From the NCBI GenBank assembly GCA_024760905.1, contig CM045745.1:2008501-2072500 (forward strand): a stretch of 64,000 bases of DNA, given 5' to 3'. Of this stretch, positions 44,861-56,215 are shown one piece after another; position 1 is the stretch's first letter, and every line of letters begins with the position of its first letter. Under the pieces are notes generated by a model. The model did no database searches. It worked only from the letters and a program-made list of their open reading frames with translations, and had not been told where the DNA came from. This DNA comes from Plotosus lineatus. Its lineage: Eukaryota; Chordata; Actinopteri; Siluriformes; Plotosidae. The position numbers were made by a program, and so were the translations under genes.

Positions 44861-45257
44861 TATGTTATTCCGAATTTGCATTTTGATGCATTTTCATGTA
44901 TTTTTATTCCTTATCCTTTACAGTTTTCAGCCAAACATGAAAACTGCTCCTGTGGTGTTATAGCCCCAGAGTGGCTTGACAAATGTAAGATTTTTAATTT
45001 CCAAGCATAATATTTTAGCCCTGATTTTTTCCCAGTAATAGATGTATGTCTGGTAAAAAATTAAACGCACAAGATTTTAGCCATCATTTGAACAAGCGGG
45101 TCCTTTTTCAATCAGAAAGGATAACAAATATCTCAGAACAACATTCAGGGGTGAAAGATGTGTGGTTGCTTGTAACTTATCATTATCTATACTGTGATGT
45201 CACGATTCGACAACTGGGTCAGAAGAAGTATATTTTTCAGCTATTACATCATTGTTC
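44861..45257. other. Arm segment absent from the left arm
   Basis: AT-rich sequence without gene. Together with the SINE body it makes up the block missing from the left arm at 19429-19431. Confidence 0.55.
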
Positions 45258-45557
45258 TGTCTTCTTTTCCTTTCAGCTTTTTCCCTCTTTCAGGGATCGC
45301 CAGAGTGAATCATCTGATTTGCATGTTTGATTGACACAGAAACACGTTAATGACTATGCAGCCGACTCTTTACGGAAGTCAGCAACGGTTCTTTTTTCAT
45401 GCCTCTCACCATAGACAGTGAGAGAGATGGCTGGCCTTTGATAGCCCAGTTCGTGCACTGGGGTGACAGTAACAACCTTGTGCAGAGTGGGACTCGAACC
45501 CCCAACCTTAGAATCAGCGATCCAGCTCCCTTCACCACGAGACCACCACCATCCTGG
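45258..45557 (-). mobile_element. SINE-A, complete copy
   Basis: On the minus strand the tRNA-like head is at 45557-45490, with A-box-like TGGTCTCGTGG and B-box-like GGGTTCGAGTCCC. The body has GACAGTGAGAGAGATGG reversed. The tail at 45300-45258 (on the plus strand CAGCTTTTTCCCTCTTTCAG, then GATCGCCAGAGTGAATCATC) matches the RTE family A 3' end. This is the best reference copy for the family in this window. Confidence 0.85.
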
Positions 45558-46440
45558 TTCTCAAAAAGGTTCTGGGCCACCATCCGACGCCTCACAGGAC
45601 GCCTCATCATTATTCTGTTAATGGTTCGAAAATCCAAAATCGGGCTCTCTGGTTCAGTTGGCTCTGAATGTATCATATGAAATGTCATAACGACAAAAAT
45701 GTACAACTGTTCCATGACAGAATTGAATAAAATTTTGCTAGATTAAACTGCCTGCCATCATGAACTCTGCAAGGACAGCTTTTTTTTCTCATTCAGATAC
45801 AGAATAATAATGCCACAGTCATGAGAGTTTAAAGTTCCACTACTCCATTATTACTGACTTGAATCACACAAAAGTATGTAGGCTTAAATTTAGGCAGATT
45901 GATTCAAAATTCTATGGATACTTTATTTTTAAACTAGAAACAATTATTGACACTTACATCTATGTAAAATATATGCCAATAATTAAAGATACCTGTGACT
46001 TGAGCCTCAGAAATCTTGGGATGTGGGACCAGAGATTTGATACATTTTTAAATCACATCTCTCTGTTTCTCTCTCTTTCTCTCTCCCTCGAGCTCTCGCT
46101 CTACAATGAGCAATAATTTTAACCTTTGCATTCATCTTATCCTCGCAGACCAGTCGTAAGCACATGAAACCATAGGAATAATAAGAGCAAACCTAAAAAC
46201 CTTTTTAAAAATCTCTTTAAAAATTCAAGAAATTAACTATTCTTAAATCAGCATCAATCTTCAATTCCAAGGCCACCAGCCATCCAGGCAGATGTCTCGT
46301 CAATCTGCACTACAACAGGGCATATTTGAGAAGCATATTATTACCTAATTACAAAGGCCCATTGTCTAAAACAAGCTCCTGAAGATAATGTTTCCAACAA
46401 CAACAAAAGCAGTGTGATGCAAAAATAAACATTTACAATA
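45558..46440. other. Inverted copy of the 18466-19361 arm segment
   Basis: Non-coding by my reading. The CT-rich simple repeat at 46065-46095 corresponds to the GA-rich repeat at 18814-18860. Confidence 0.7.
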
Positions 46441-46464
46441 TAGATATTCAAGAATAATTCTTGG

Positions 46465-46612
46465 TATATACAGTGATATGAAAAAGTATCTGAACTTTTT
46501 GGAATTTCTCACATTTCTGCATAAAAATCACCATCAAATGTGATTTGATCTTTGTCAAAATCACACAGATGAAAAAATACTGTCTGCTTTAACTAAAACC
46601 ACCCAAACATTT
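46465..46612. mobile_element. Tc1-like terminal fragment
   Basis: ATATACAGTGATATGAAAAA and the following TGAACTTTTTGGAATTTCTC resemble the long terminal repeat region of a fish Tc1-like element. There is only one end and no transposase. Confidence 0.5.
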
Positions 46613-46619
46613 ATCTATA

Positions 46620-49440
46620 TATATAATGCAGCCGTGAGGGAGGGTCACAAGCCAGTGTCTCTCCCTCACGCCAGTCCCAAGCCCGGATAAATGCACAGGG
46701 TTGCGTCAGGAAGGACAGCGGATGAAGAAAATTCAGACCGGATCGGTCGAGGCCCGGGTGAACAACGACCGCCATCAGTGCTGTTCACCAACAGGGTGAT
46801 GGTGGATATTGGACTACTGTTGGTCGTAGACATCAAAGAAGGAGAGGCGGGAGGCGTGTCCGCAGGCAGAGAGAGAAGCGGAAAGGAGTCGAGACTGAAA
46901 GTAGGGACTTTGAATGTTGGAACTATGGCAGGAAAAGGTAGAGAGCTGGCTGACATGATGGAGAGGAGGAAGGTGGACATACTGTGTGTTCAGAAGACCA
47001 GGTGGAAAGGTAGCAAGGCTAGAAGCTTAGGAGCAGGGTTTAAGCTTTTTTTTTTCATTGTGTAGATAGGAAGAGAAATGGAGTCAGAGTCATCTTGAAG
47101 GAGGGGTTTTTCAGGAATGTTCTACAAGTCAGACAGAGTGACAGACAGTCTACGAGTCAGACAGAGTGATGAGTCGCAAGTTAGAAATTGAAGGCATGAT
47201 GTTCATTGTTGTTTGTGTTTAAGCCCCACAGGCAGGATGTGAGCGAGAAGAGGGGAGATTCTGGAGGAAGTTCGATGAAGTGATGCAGAGTACCCCCAGA
47301 GGTGAAAGAGTGGTCATTGGGGCAGACTTCAAAGGACATGTTGGTGCAGGAAACAGGGGACGAGGAAGTGATGGGCAGGTTTGGTATCCAGGACAGGAAC
47401 GCAGGCGGACATATGGAGATTTTGCAAAAAGGATGGAAATGGCTGTGGGAAATACTTTCTTCCAGAAGAGAGAGGAGCAACGGGTGACTTTTAAAAGCGG
47501 AGGTAGGAGCACACAGGTGGACTATGTCTTGTGTAGACTATTGTAATTTGAAGGAAGTCAGTGACTGCAAAGGAGTAATATGTGAGAGTTTTGCCAAGGA
47601 TGGTGGTGTGCAGGAAGATACTGATGGTGAGAACGGTGAAGAAGGCAAAGATAGAGCAGAGAAGACAAAGTGGTGGAAGCTGAAAAAGGAGAAGTGTCGT
47701 GTTGTCTTCAAGGAGGAATTGAAACAGGCTTTGGGTGGTCAGAAAGTGCTTCCAGATGACTGGAAAACTACAGCTAATGTGATCATGGTGACAGGTCGAA
47801 TGCGTTGCGTGTCATCTGGAAGGAGAGGAGATAAGGAGACTTGGTGGTGGAGTGAGGAAGGGCAGGAGTGTGTACAAAAGAAGAGGTGAGCTAAGAAGAA
47901 GTGGGACAGAGAATACCGAAGAGAGTAAACAGGAGTAAGCACAAGCAAGGAGAAACACAGCGTAAGGTGGAGGTCGCGGTTTCAAAGGCCAAACAAAGGG
48001 CGTATGATGACTTGCATGCTCGGTTGGAAAGTAAAGAGGGAGAAAACAGGTTGGCACAGTAGAGAAATAGAGATGGGAAGTATTTTCAGCAAGTTAAGGA
48101 CAGAGGACAGAGAGGGAAACGTATTGACTGATGAAAGAAGTGTGCTGGGAAGATGGAAAGAGTCCTTTGAAGCGCTGATAAATGAGGAAAATGAGAGAGA
48201 AAGAAGAGTCGAAGAGGTGATTGTTGAGGACCAGGAAGTAGCAAAGATTAGTAAGGGAGAAGTGAGGAGGGCATTGAAGAGGATGAAGAGTGGAAAGGCA
48301 ATTGGCCCTGATGATATACCGGTGGAGGTATGGAAGTATCTCAGAAAGGAATCAGTGTATTTCCTTACAAGAACATTCAACAAAGTCTTAGAGAGTGAGA
48401 GGATGCCAGAGGAATGGAGGAGAAGTGTACTGGTGCCCATTTTTAAGAACAAGGGAGATGTGCAGAGTTGTGGCAACTGCAGAGGGATAAAGTTGATGAG
48501 CCAACAAACAAAAAAAAGAATGGGAAAGAATGTGGAAGCAAGACTGAGGGCAGAGGTTCGCATTTGTGAACAACAGTTTGGTTTCATGCCAAGAAATAGT
48601 ACCACAGATGTTTGCCTTGAAGATGTTAATAGAGAAGTACAGAAAAGGGCAGCAAGAGCTGCATTGTGCCTTTGTAGATCTGGAGAAATCATATGACAGG
48701 GTGCTGAGAGAGGAACTATGGATTTCATGAGAAAGGCTCGAGTGGCAGAAAAGTATGTTAGAGTGGTGCAGGACATGTTTAACAGATGTAAGACAGTGGT
48801 GAGGTGTCTTCCCGAAGAATTCAAGGAGGAGGTGGGACTGCATCTACTATCGGACTCAGCTCTGAGCCCCTTCTTCTTTGCTAGTTACCTTGTTGATGGA
48901 CAGGCTGACAGACGAGGTAAGGCAAGAATCTCCATGTTTGCAGATGACATTGTGATCTGCAGTGAGAGCAGAGAACAAGTGCAGGAAAATCTAGAGAGCT
49001 GGAGGTATGCCCTGGAAAGGAGGGGAATGAAGGTTTGCCTCAGTAAGACAGAATACATGTGTATGAATGCCAAGGGCCCAACAGGAACGGTGAGAGAAAA
49101 TACAGCAGGCAGAGCTGGAGGTAGCAGAGATGAAAATGTTGAGGTTCTCTTTTGGCGTAACGAGGATCGATAGGATCAGGAATGAGCACATCAGATGGAC
49201 AGTACATGTAAGACGTTTTGGAGACAAAGTCAGAGAGGCTAGATTGAGATGGTTTGGACATGTACAGAAGAGGGAAAGTGAGTATATTGGGAGCTGAGGT
49301 TGGAAATACCAGGCAGAAGGCCTCAAGGTAGACCAAAGAGACGATTCATGGATGTGGTGAAGGAGGACATGAAGGCAGTTAGTGTAAGAGAAAAAGATGC
49401 AGAGGATAGGGTGAGATGGAGGCAGATGATGTGTTATGTG
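46620..49440 (+). mobile_element. RTE-like LINE family A, copy A5 (most complete)
   Basis: The leader from 46628 leads into the endonuclease N-terminus (46890-47050: LKVGTLNVGTMAGKGRELAD, VDILCVQKTRWKGSKARSLG). The endonuclease core is at 47280-47546 (VVIGADFKGHVGAG, TQVDYVLCRLL). The linker is at 47524-47889 (WWKLKKEKCRVVFKEELK). Pre-RT and RT start are at 48004-48696 (ISKGEVRRALKRMKSGKAIG, YLRKESVYFLTRTFNKVLES). The RT palm is at 48718-49173 (MFADDIVICSESREQVQENL). The C-terminus runs to 49435. At least four frameshifts remain. The 3' end is interrupted by a LINE tail and resumes at 49793-49845. Confidence 0.88.
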
Positions 49441-49792
49441 CAATAAAAATGTCCGGTTATGTGCAATAAAAACCCCCGTGTACTTTAATCAGCCACATCT
49501 ACCCCACTGACTGTGAACCATATCAACCCATCTACTCTGCACTCAGATACATTACACTTTAATATAGGCCAATCTATAAAGTTGCTCCATTCTTTTCTTT
49601 TCTTTTATTGTTTAGTAATTTATACTATTTATGTATCTATTTATTTATTTACTTATATAATATATATGTATGTGTGTATGTTCGTACTTGTATCTATTTT
49701 TGCACCCCCTACTGATAGTACCTCAAGAGCCTGTAACAGTGAATTTCTCCATTGTGAGATTAATAAAGCTGTATCTTATCTTATCTTATCTT
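49441..49792 (+). mobile_element. CR1-group LINE 3' tail with (TCTTA)n
   Basis: A 3'-untranslated-like stretch ends in ATTAATAAAGCTGTATCTTA followed by TCTTA repeats, as for 5'-truncated CR1/Rex-type insertions. It splits the 3' end of LINE copy A5, and the left arm lacks it, so it is younger than the duplication or was lost from the left arm. Confidence 0.6.
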
Positions 49793-49879
49793 ATGATTCG
49801 CTGTGGCGACCTCTGAAGGAAAAACGCGAAAGGAAAAGAAGAAGAAACGGCAGTTCGTTAAAAGGGCTTTAATCTCTTT

Positions 49880-50360
49880 CTGAGTACATTCACTCATTTT
49901 AACCAGGTTTGCTCCCAATAGTCACAAGACATGATTTAAACACTTATCTGACTACGTTCCATCTTGTATTGTAACTATGGCTTGATGCATTTCGGTTTGC
50001 TCTGCCTGGAAAATCACGATCATCTCTTTCATTCCTTCGTACTTCCAGATCATCTTCTGAGTTAATGCTAATGACTCTTGAGTTCTCCAACTTTTTCAGG
50101 AAGACCCCAATTGATTTGGCCCAGCCCTGTTTGCCGAATTTCTCCAGCGACATCGTATTCATTTTCCAACTCATTATATTGGACCTCTTGACGACTTGGC
50201 GACGACATTTTGGATAGTAATGAATTTCTCGTATATTGTTTTCTAATTTTATGGTTCCACCCAGATGAGCATGTTTTTCGTTTTTGGGCCTGGTTCCTCT
50301 CAAGGTTTTTTCCTCCCATCTACCGAGGTTGTTTTTCTTTGCCACCATCGCCACAAGCGT
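49880..50360 (-). pseudogene. ORF1-like coiled-coil fragment, inverted copy
   Basis: Reverse copy of 16550-16990. The 139-residue minus frame merges the fish repeat and the ORF1-like piece because one stop present in the left arm is missing here. See the left-arm entry for motif detail. Confidence 0.4.
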
Positions 50361-50490
50361 CATTAGGGAAGTGTGGGGATGATAGGAAATGTTTAAATTC
50401 CTTTATACTTTGTAAGCCCGACTTTTACTGTGCAAAGCTGCTTTGTGACAATGTCAATTGTAAAAAGGGCCGAATAAATAAAACTGAATT
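50230..50490. repeat. Common fish dispersed repeat, inverted copy
   Basis: Reverse complement of 16355-16615. It has the same CATTGTCACAAAG phrase and the same boundaries. Confidence 0.7.
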
Positions 50491-50497
50491 GGATTGA

Positions 50498-51680
50498 ATG
50501 GAATATCTGTCCCACTGCGCATTAAATCCTCAGTCAGCCTTCAAACTTCGGCCAAGAACCTTCTTGCTGTGGGGCAACAGTGCGAACAATAGCTGCTTAT
50601 CATGGAATACCAATTCAAATTTTTCTTTAAACACTCGGGCAATTTTTATCGTTAACCCTTTGTGTAGAGTTCAGTGGCACTTGAGTAATGTTAGATAGAA
50701 ATCAGTAAAGTTTTAGGCTTGGCTTAAAGGACAGTTGGTTAATTATTTCTTGAGCCCAGCTCAACTCTTGCCTATCTATACTTCCAGATGGCATTTATAA
50801 ATATGTTGAATGTATAGTGTTTTTATCACTTATTTATTTTGATTAGCACAAGATATTTCTTGTCAGTAGTAATCACACACATGCAACGGATGTCATGGCA
50901 GGAATTTTTTTAGGCTGAAATACTTTTTATGAAAGTGTATAAATTAAGACATATACATTTTTCTATTTCTGTATGGTCGACGAGAGGAAGTACTCAAAGC
51001 AGTTAATAAAGTCGCTCCCCAACTTATGTTTTAGTTCGGTTCCGGATGGCCAAATGTAAGGTGAACAAAAAATGTAAGTTGTTACTGTACATTCCAGTGA
51101 CGTATGACGTTCATACTGTACTAAACATCCATAAATACTATTGCCATATCTCATAAAACACCCGTAAATCAAGTATTAATAAACATAACAATGTAAAATA
51201 ATATTCAATATATCAAAAAATCAACATTAATTTCAAATAAATTAAATTCAAGCAAAGTAATTTCAAATAGATAAATTTTAATCAAATTCTCTCATCAAAT
51301 ATCAAATGCAGTATCAAATATAACCTTTAACATGCTCTATGATGCAATCTTTCTGCTTGTAAAAGGTTCCGATGGTCGACGGATGGTCACGTTACATGAA
51401 GCTGATCCGAGTCACTTTACATTAAGCTTAAAACAGCCAATCAAGGCTTACAATATGTGAGGTGCTCCACCGAAAGTAGTTCACTTGCTTGTGCTTTAGA
51501 CAAAGCACGGGTTATCCGGACTTCCGGTCTTTCAAGTGAGCAATGGCGCCGTTGAATACTTGTTTAGTACTCAGCCTGCACTGATGCGAATCACCAGCAG
51601 AGTGGAGAGTTTTCTTTCTTTTCTGGATTCAGGTTTTCATTCATTTTACAACTCTCTTTGTTTAACTGAGTATGCATGGT
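50498..51680. repeat. Inverted copy of tandem-unit C plus end of unit B
   Basis: Shares the copy C-specific changes, including the extra GAACGTCATAC stretch near 51105. It ends at 51680, where the match to copy B stops abruptly (CCATGCATACTCAG). Confidence 0.88.
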
Positions 51681-51924
51681 AGATTGTGCTGATCCAAGCA
51701 GATAGTTAATTCAGTCTTGGGAAAACCGGAAATTCCAGCATATGCCGTCAAACTTGCACCCATGCTAGTAGGCTTACGCTTCTGACCAACAATATTTGCT
51801 AAAGGTTACAAAAGTGCACAAAACTGTGTAAACATAAATATCACAGAGACAACATCTTAACACAAGGGTAACACGCAGTGAACTTGGGATGTTCAGTCTG
51901 TCGTTTGAAACGATGGTCGCAGCG

Positions 51925-51972
51925 TAATCACGTCATTGTGTCATTACGTCATTGCGCCATTACGTCAGTGTA
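51925..51972. repeat. Three 16-bp units with CRE-like TACGTCA
   Basis: TAATCACGTCATTGTG, TCATTACGTCATTGCG and CCATTACGTCAGTGTA stand head-to-tail. Each holds a CGTCA core. TACGTCA matches the cAMP-response/ATF half-site plus flank. Regulatory function is unproven. Confidence 0.6.
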
Positions 51973-52109
51973 CTACGTAGGTACGTTTCGTCCTACAGAG
52001 ACCACGCTAAATTCAAATTTTGAATTTTTTTTTGAGAAAAACCCCTGCAAAATCAAAAAAAGTGGAATGGAAGGGCCGATACGACTGGGTTCCAGTGCCG
52101 CTGCAGGAG

Positions 52110-52318
52110 AGAATCAATTTAGAACGGCCAATTAACCTACAGTGCACGTCTTTGGATTGCAGGAGGAAACCGGAGCATCCGGAGGAAACCCGCACAAGCA
52201 CAGGGAGAACATGCAAACTCCATACAGAAACGCCCAGGCCAGGACTCGAACCCAGGCCTTCTTGCTGTGAGGCGGACGTGCTAACCACTACGCCACCGTG
52301 TCGCCTAGGCAGGTAATA
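52110..52318 (-). mobile_element. tRNA-like SINE, family B type
   Basis: Reversed, the head has the B-box-like GGGTTCGAGTCCTGG. The body includes CGGAGGAAACCCGCACAAGC and CAGGGAGAACATGCAAACTC on the plus strand, well-known phrases of a fish repeat. It is joined directly to the truncated end of the Dong element, so the insertion or a deletion cut that LINE at CCTGCCTAGG. Confidence 0.7.
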
Positions 52319-52319
52319 G

Positions 52320-53795
52320 GGCGGTCATTTTTAGGATCTGTCAAGTCTCCTTTCTTTAAGTGGAGTATTGTGCAACCTTGACAGAACCAAGGACATCTCC
52401 TGTGTCTATCAAAGAATTAAAACAAGTGAGCAGATGTGGTTGCACACAGGGGAACAGTTTCCAAAACCGATTTTGAATGCCGTCAGGTCCTGGAGCTGGG
52501 TTAGATTTGGACATTTTTATTGTTTTCTTCAGGCAGTCCGAAGTAATGAGATACAGCAATGGTGAATTGACGTTTTCTGACGTGGCTTTGCTGTATTCTT
52601 CCACCCATGGTTCCTCAAGGTTACAGTTGCCGGCTATACACCACAACTGTGACCAAAACCTCTCACTGGATTCCATGGGTGGTCATCTGGTCATCATTAC
52701 TTGTAGGTGTATTTAGTTGCCGGTAAAATTGTTTTTCGTTGGTTTTAAATATTTTGTTTTGTCTAATGAATTTATTCTTCTTTTCCCATTTTCTTTTTCT
52801 CTCTGTCCAAATATTAACCTTTGCCTTAAGGGAATCAAGTATTTGAAGGAGAATTTTTTCCTGAGTTGTTTTGTATTTTGCCTTTAAATTTCTCCAAATT
52901 GTCTTTTGTCTTTTTGACATTGACTTGCCATGAGATTTTACTTGAAGGCAACGCTCCAGCCACAACATGTCTTTCCTTGTTTCTTTTATGTTGAAACTGG
53001 TTTTCTTTACTTTTCTTGCTTTTACCATTGTTGGAAGGTTTGGAAACTGTATGTAATTCCTCTAAAGTTCGAATAACGGCAAACATGCAACAATTAATAT
53101 CATGCAGGGAACATTCCACGTCAAGAGTTACAGAAATTATTTCATTTAATTTATAAATTTCATTTTGTGGAAAAGATTTTATTGCAATTTTAACTAGCTT
53201 CCTTTTGTCAATCGGTAAATCTAAATTTTCTCTATAGTAACGTTTCAACAAAACAGAAATATGATCATCATGAACTGAAGATGTGGAAAAATCATTGGTA
53301 AAATCAGAAAGTGAAAAGCCAGGGGAATTTTCATTGTTGCGGTCAGCTGGGCTAACCTCATTGGGAAAAGGGGAGAGAAGGATTCTGGCATTCATCTGCA
53401 ATTTAGGGTCTGCCTCTATCCGAATGTTGGGTTCTTGAGAAGGTACCTGACCACTTGCAGGGAAATTATCATCTGTATCATGGCACATGTAGATCTTTAA
53501 TCGCCGAAGTTGATCTCACAAATTCTGTTGGGTCAGGTAAGCATACAAAGGGTTGGCATTGTCCCAATGTTGCTTTAGTGACTTGCCATTGATACATGGA
53601 TTCCAGTTTGGCAAGTTTGATTACTGGAGGGAGGCTAACTGGGCTTCGGAAGTGAAAGATTAAATTTTTTTTTCCCGCTCAGTAACCCAGTAGTAAACCA
53701 GCTTCAGGGGGTCAGCTCTAACTGGGTGATGTACGTTTAGTTCAGGGAAAATCCCCTATCCAGACCCACCACGTGGAGGCGTACATCATCAGGCC
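52320..53795 (-). mobile_element. Dong/R4-clade LINE, 5' half
   Basis: Read on the minus strand there is a 5' leader (53795-53490), then a frame of 217 residues (53488-52835), then one of 106 residues (52676-52356). The latter contains IKMSKSNPAPGPDGIQNRFW, the conserved block just upstream of the RT palm in R4/Dong proteins. The protein then runs to the point where the copy at 10633 begins. The 5' end abuts a TTA repeat (TAA on the element strand). The frame changes between the two parts, so it is inactive. An N-terminal zinc finger is not visible. Confidence 0.68.
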
Positions 53796-53796
53796 C

Positions 53797-53842
<46 letters not shown>
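53797..53842. repeat. (TTA)n microsatellite at Dong 5' end
   Basis: About 15 TTA units directly next to the element's 5' leader. Confidence 0.9.
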
Positions 53843-53843
<1 letters not shown>

Positions 53844-53904
53844 GTTAATAATAATAAATAGATCGATTATAATTTCATTCATTACATTATTCATTCATAC
53901 ATAC

Positions 53905-54275
53905 ATAGCATTCATTCATTCATTTTTTGAACAGCTTAATCCTAATTAGGGTCACAGGGGAGGATAGTGCCCATCTCAGCTAACTCTGGGGTGGGGCAGA
54001 GTACAACCTGTACACCTTGCCAGGCCGTCGCAGGGCAGAAACTTACTGATGGTAATGCAGCCTCCTCTTTTTGAAAGTCAGGAATGGTTCTTTTGAATAC
54101 CTCTCACTCTAGACAATAAGAGACATGGCTGGCCTTTCATAACCCAGTTAGATGAAAAAAATTATATATATGTATATATGAGGATGGGGCCAGGCCAGCA
54201 GTGACAAAAAGGTGATAGTGGGGCTTGATCTTGGGATCAGCAATCCTGCAACCAATCGGGTGACCACTTTCCCAT
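53905..54275 (-). mobile_element. SINE-A, strongly decayed, with fish-repeat tail
   Basis: The body phrase ATAAGAGACATGGCTGGCC matches the family. The left part (53925-54015) is the same repeat tail seen at 22810-22890. The head at the right is eroded, with AGCAATCCTGCAACC in place of a clear B-box. Confidence 0.55.
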
Positions 54276-54729
54276 TGTTATTATTATTGTAATCATCATC
54301 ATCATCATTATCATCATCTCAGTTCATAGCTATAAGGTTCTTGGTGATCTTTACACAGTGAGTCCATCTTTTGCCCAATCTCAGCTGGGATTACATCCAA
54401 CTTCCAAAGTTCTGCTGCAGTATTAATGATGAATGGATTGTTTGATGAGGCTTCATTCTGCTACAGTTGCTTGTTTAGCAGTTGATTGCTAAAAAAAAAA
54501 GAGAAGCCAAGAGAATTTCAAGAAGTTGGTAGATTGGGTTGGAAGTGATTGGTGACAATTTATCTATTATTGATGATTTGATGAATCGTTGGAGAACTTT
54601 TCCAGGTGACAGCAAATCATGTTCTGTCTGGAATTTTATTGGTGGACAGGCCAAGGATTTGCATTTAGCATGAATAACCTTTTCAGGATTTATATCTCGT
54701 TTGATGTGAATACCACTAGTATATGACTG
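54276..54729. other. Simple repeats and SINE-type scraps
   Basis: ATC repeats at 54292-54318, and CAGCTGGGATTACATCCAAC at 54382-54401, which resembles the 3' part of the family B SINE. No gene. Confidence 0.45.
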
Positions 54730-55260
54730 TTGGGTTCTTTAAGATGTGCACTCTCCATTGCACCTTATGCAGCTATGTACAGTTATGTAACCTCATGCCT
54801 TAATCACTGTGTAACTGATGTTATCTGGTCCAGTAGCCTTTCTTACATTGATTTGCTTCAGTTCCCTTCTAGTTGTACATCAGTTGTGATTGATAGCAGA
54901 TTGGAAACAGAGGAAAGTTATTGTCAATATCTCAGACCAGGTCCCCCTTATTGGACATGTTCAGCCATTGCTTATGCCCCTCCATACTTCAGCCACATTC
55001 TTTGGCTGTCCTCTTCCCAAAGGCATCCTTTATGTTCTCACTCTTCTCTTCAACTTTTTTCTCTATTCATCACAGCTCCTCTCTGTCCCTACAGGTTGTC
55101 CTTTTTCATTCGCAAAAGCCTTCAATTCAGTCATGACCCAAAGATTTTTGTAGGGTACAAAAACCCAATTTTAGAGAACACTGTGTTTATTGCACAGAAA
55201 ATAATACAATCAGTAGTCCTACCCAGTCACTGTTCTCAAAATCTCATTAACCTTGGCTGA
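54730..55260 (+). other. Unidentified 176-residue open frame
   Basis: This frame is longer than chance in AT-rich DNA would often give. It is rich in serine, cysteine, tyrosine and hydrophobic residues and has no motif I recognise. A reverse-strand reading of an old transposon is possible. There is no Kozak-like start, splice signal or paralogue in the window. I do not claim that it is a gene. Confidence 0.2.
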
Positions 55261-56035
55261 TAATCTCCTTACTATAAATTTGGGGTCACTAGTCGCTGTT
55301 GACATACTGGTGCACATTAACTGGATGTGAAAGTAGTAATGAGCTGTGTATGTTGTATATTTTGTATGCACGCTTAGTTAGTTTAGTAGGCAAAGTAAAT
55401 ATCTAGCCTCCTATTGTGTCGAATGAAGCACTCCACATTCGAAATAAGTCATGTCAGGGAGAAATGGTAGTAAGTAATATGGCATAGGGCTGAGTTTGTT
55501 GGGTCAGAATTTTACCTAAGGTTAAAAAAGGTGCAAGGATGAGAGTTTTACTGTAGTAAAGGTATTTGATCTATGTCTATATACTTACATGTTATAAAGC
55601 AAATATGCCTTAATAAAATAGAAAAATGAGACTACACGTAAGTACTCTATCAGTCAGTAAACAGGAAAAAACCCTCCAAAAATAACTACTCAGAATTTGC
55701 ATTTGCAATGTCTAAAGAATTTTCAAAGGAAATTGGGTGGTAGGTTTCTCTAGGCTTCTTGGAAAGCTAAATCACAAATATTGAAGAAGTCTTTTAAAAA
55801 GAAACATGATCTGTTACTTGATATAGTATGGTCAATTACTTAGTTCCAATGTAATTTCTGTGAGACTGGATTTTTTTCTATATAAGACTGTCACATCTGC
55901 CTGTTTATGAGGCTTTGCTTTGGCTTGCGTTGGATACATGCAGTCAGAATCTAGTTCCTAGGACGTGTGATTAAACTGTGCAGGTGCCATGGACTGAAGC
56001 ACAGCTGAGTCTCATCACAAATGGCAGATGACAGA
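55261..56035. other. No recognisable gene
   Basis: AT-rich unique sequence with many stops in all frames and no repeat family that I can identify. Confidence 0.4.
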
Positions 56036-56037
56036 CA

Positions 56038-56117
56038 GACATACATACAGACAGACAGACAGACAGAAAGACAGACAGACAGACAGACAGGCAGATAGCT
56101 AGATAGCGAGATCGATC

Positions 56118-56188
<71 letters not shown>

Positions 56189-56215
56189 TCATTCATTCAT
56201 TCACTCATTCATTAT
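56038..56215. repeat. (CAGA)n / (GATA)n / (ATTC)n compound microsatellite
   Basis: CAGA-type units at 56038-56092, GATA units at 56119-56187 and ATTC units to 56212. The two minus-strand frames reading Leu-Ser-Ile-Tyr repeats are artefacts of the microsatellite. Confidence 0.95.

Larger units (their letters stand above)
44496..51680. repeat. Right arm of long-range inverted duplication
   Basis: Reverse complement of 15173-19793 with insertions. Matching pairs include 44496-44860 with 19431-19793, 45495-46440 with 18466-19429, 49845-50700 with 16150-17010 and 50700-51680 with 15173-16150. The arm is longer because of a fuller LINE copy (46620-49440), an inserted LINE tail (49441-49792) and a complete SINE. 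Confidence 0.88.

Noticed and set aside
45490..45557. Possible functional tRNA gene
   Set aside because: It has A- and B-box-like motifs but is the head of a SINE repeated at several sites. I could not fold a complete cloverleaf with an anticodon arm.
47982..48824. 280-residue minus-strand frame as a gene
   Set aside because: Antisense shadow of family A copy A5.
55951..56196. Minus-strand Leu-Ser-Ile-Tyr repeat protein
   Set aside because: Translation of a GATA microsatellite.
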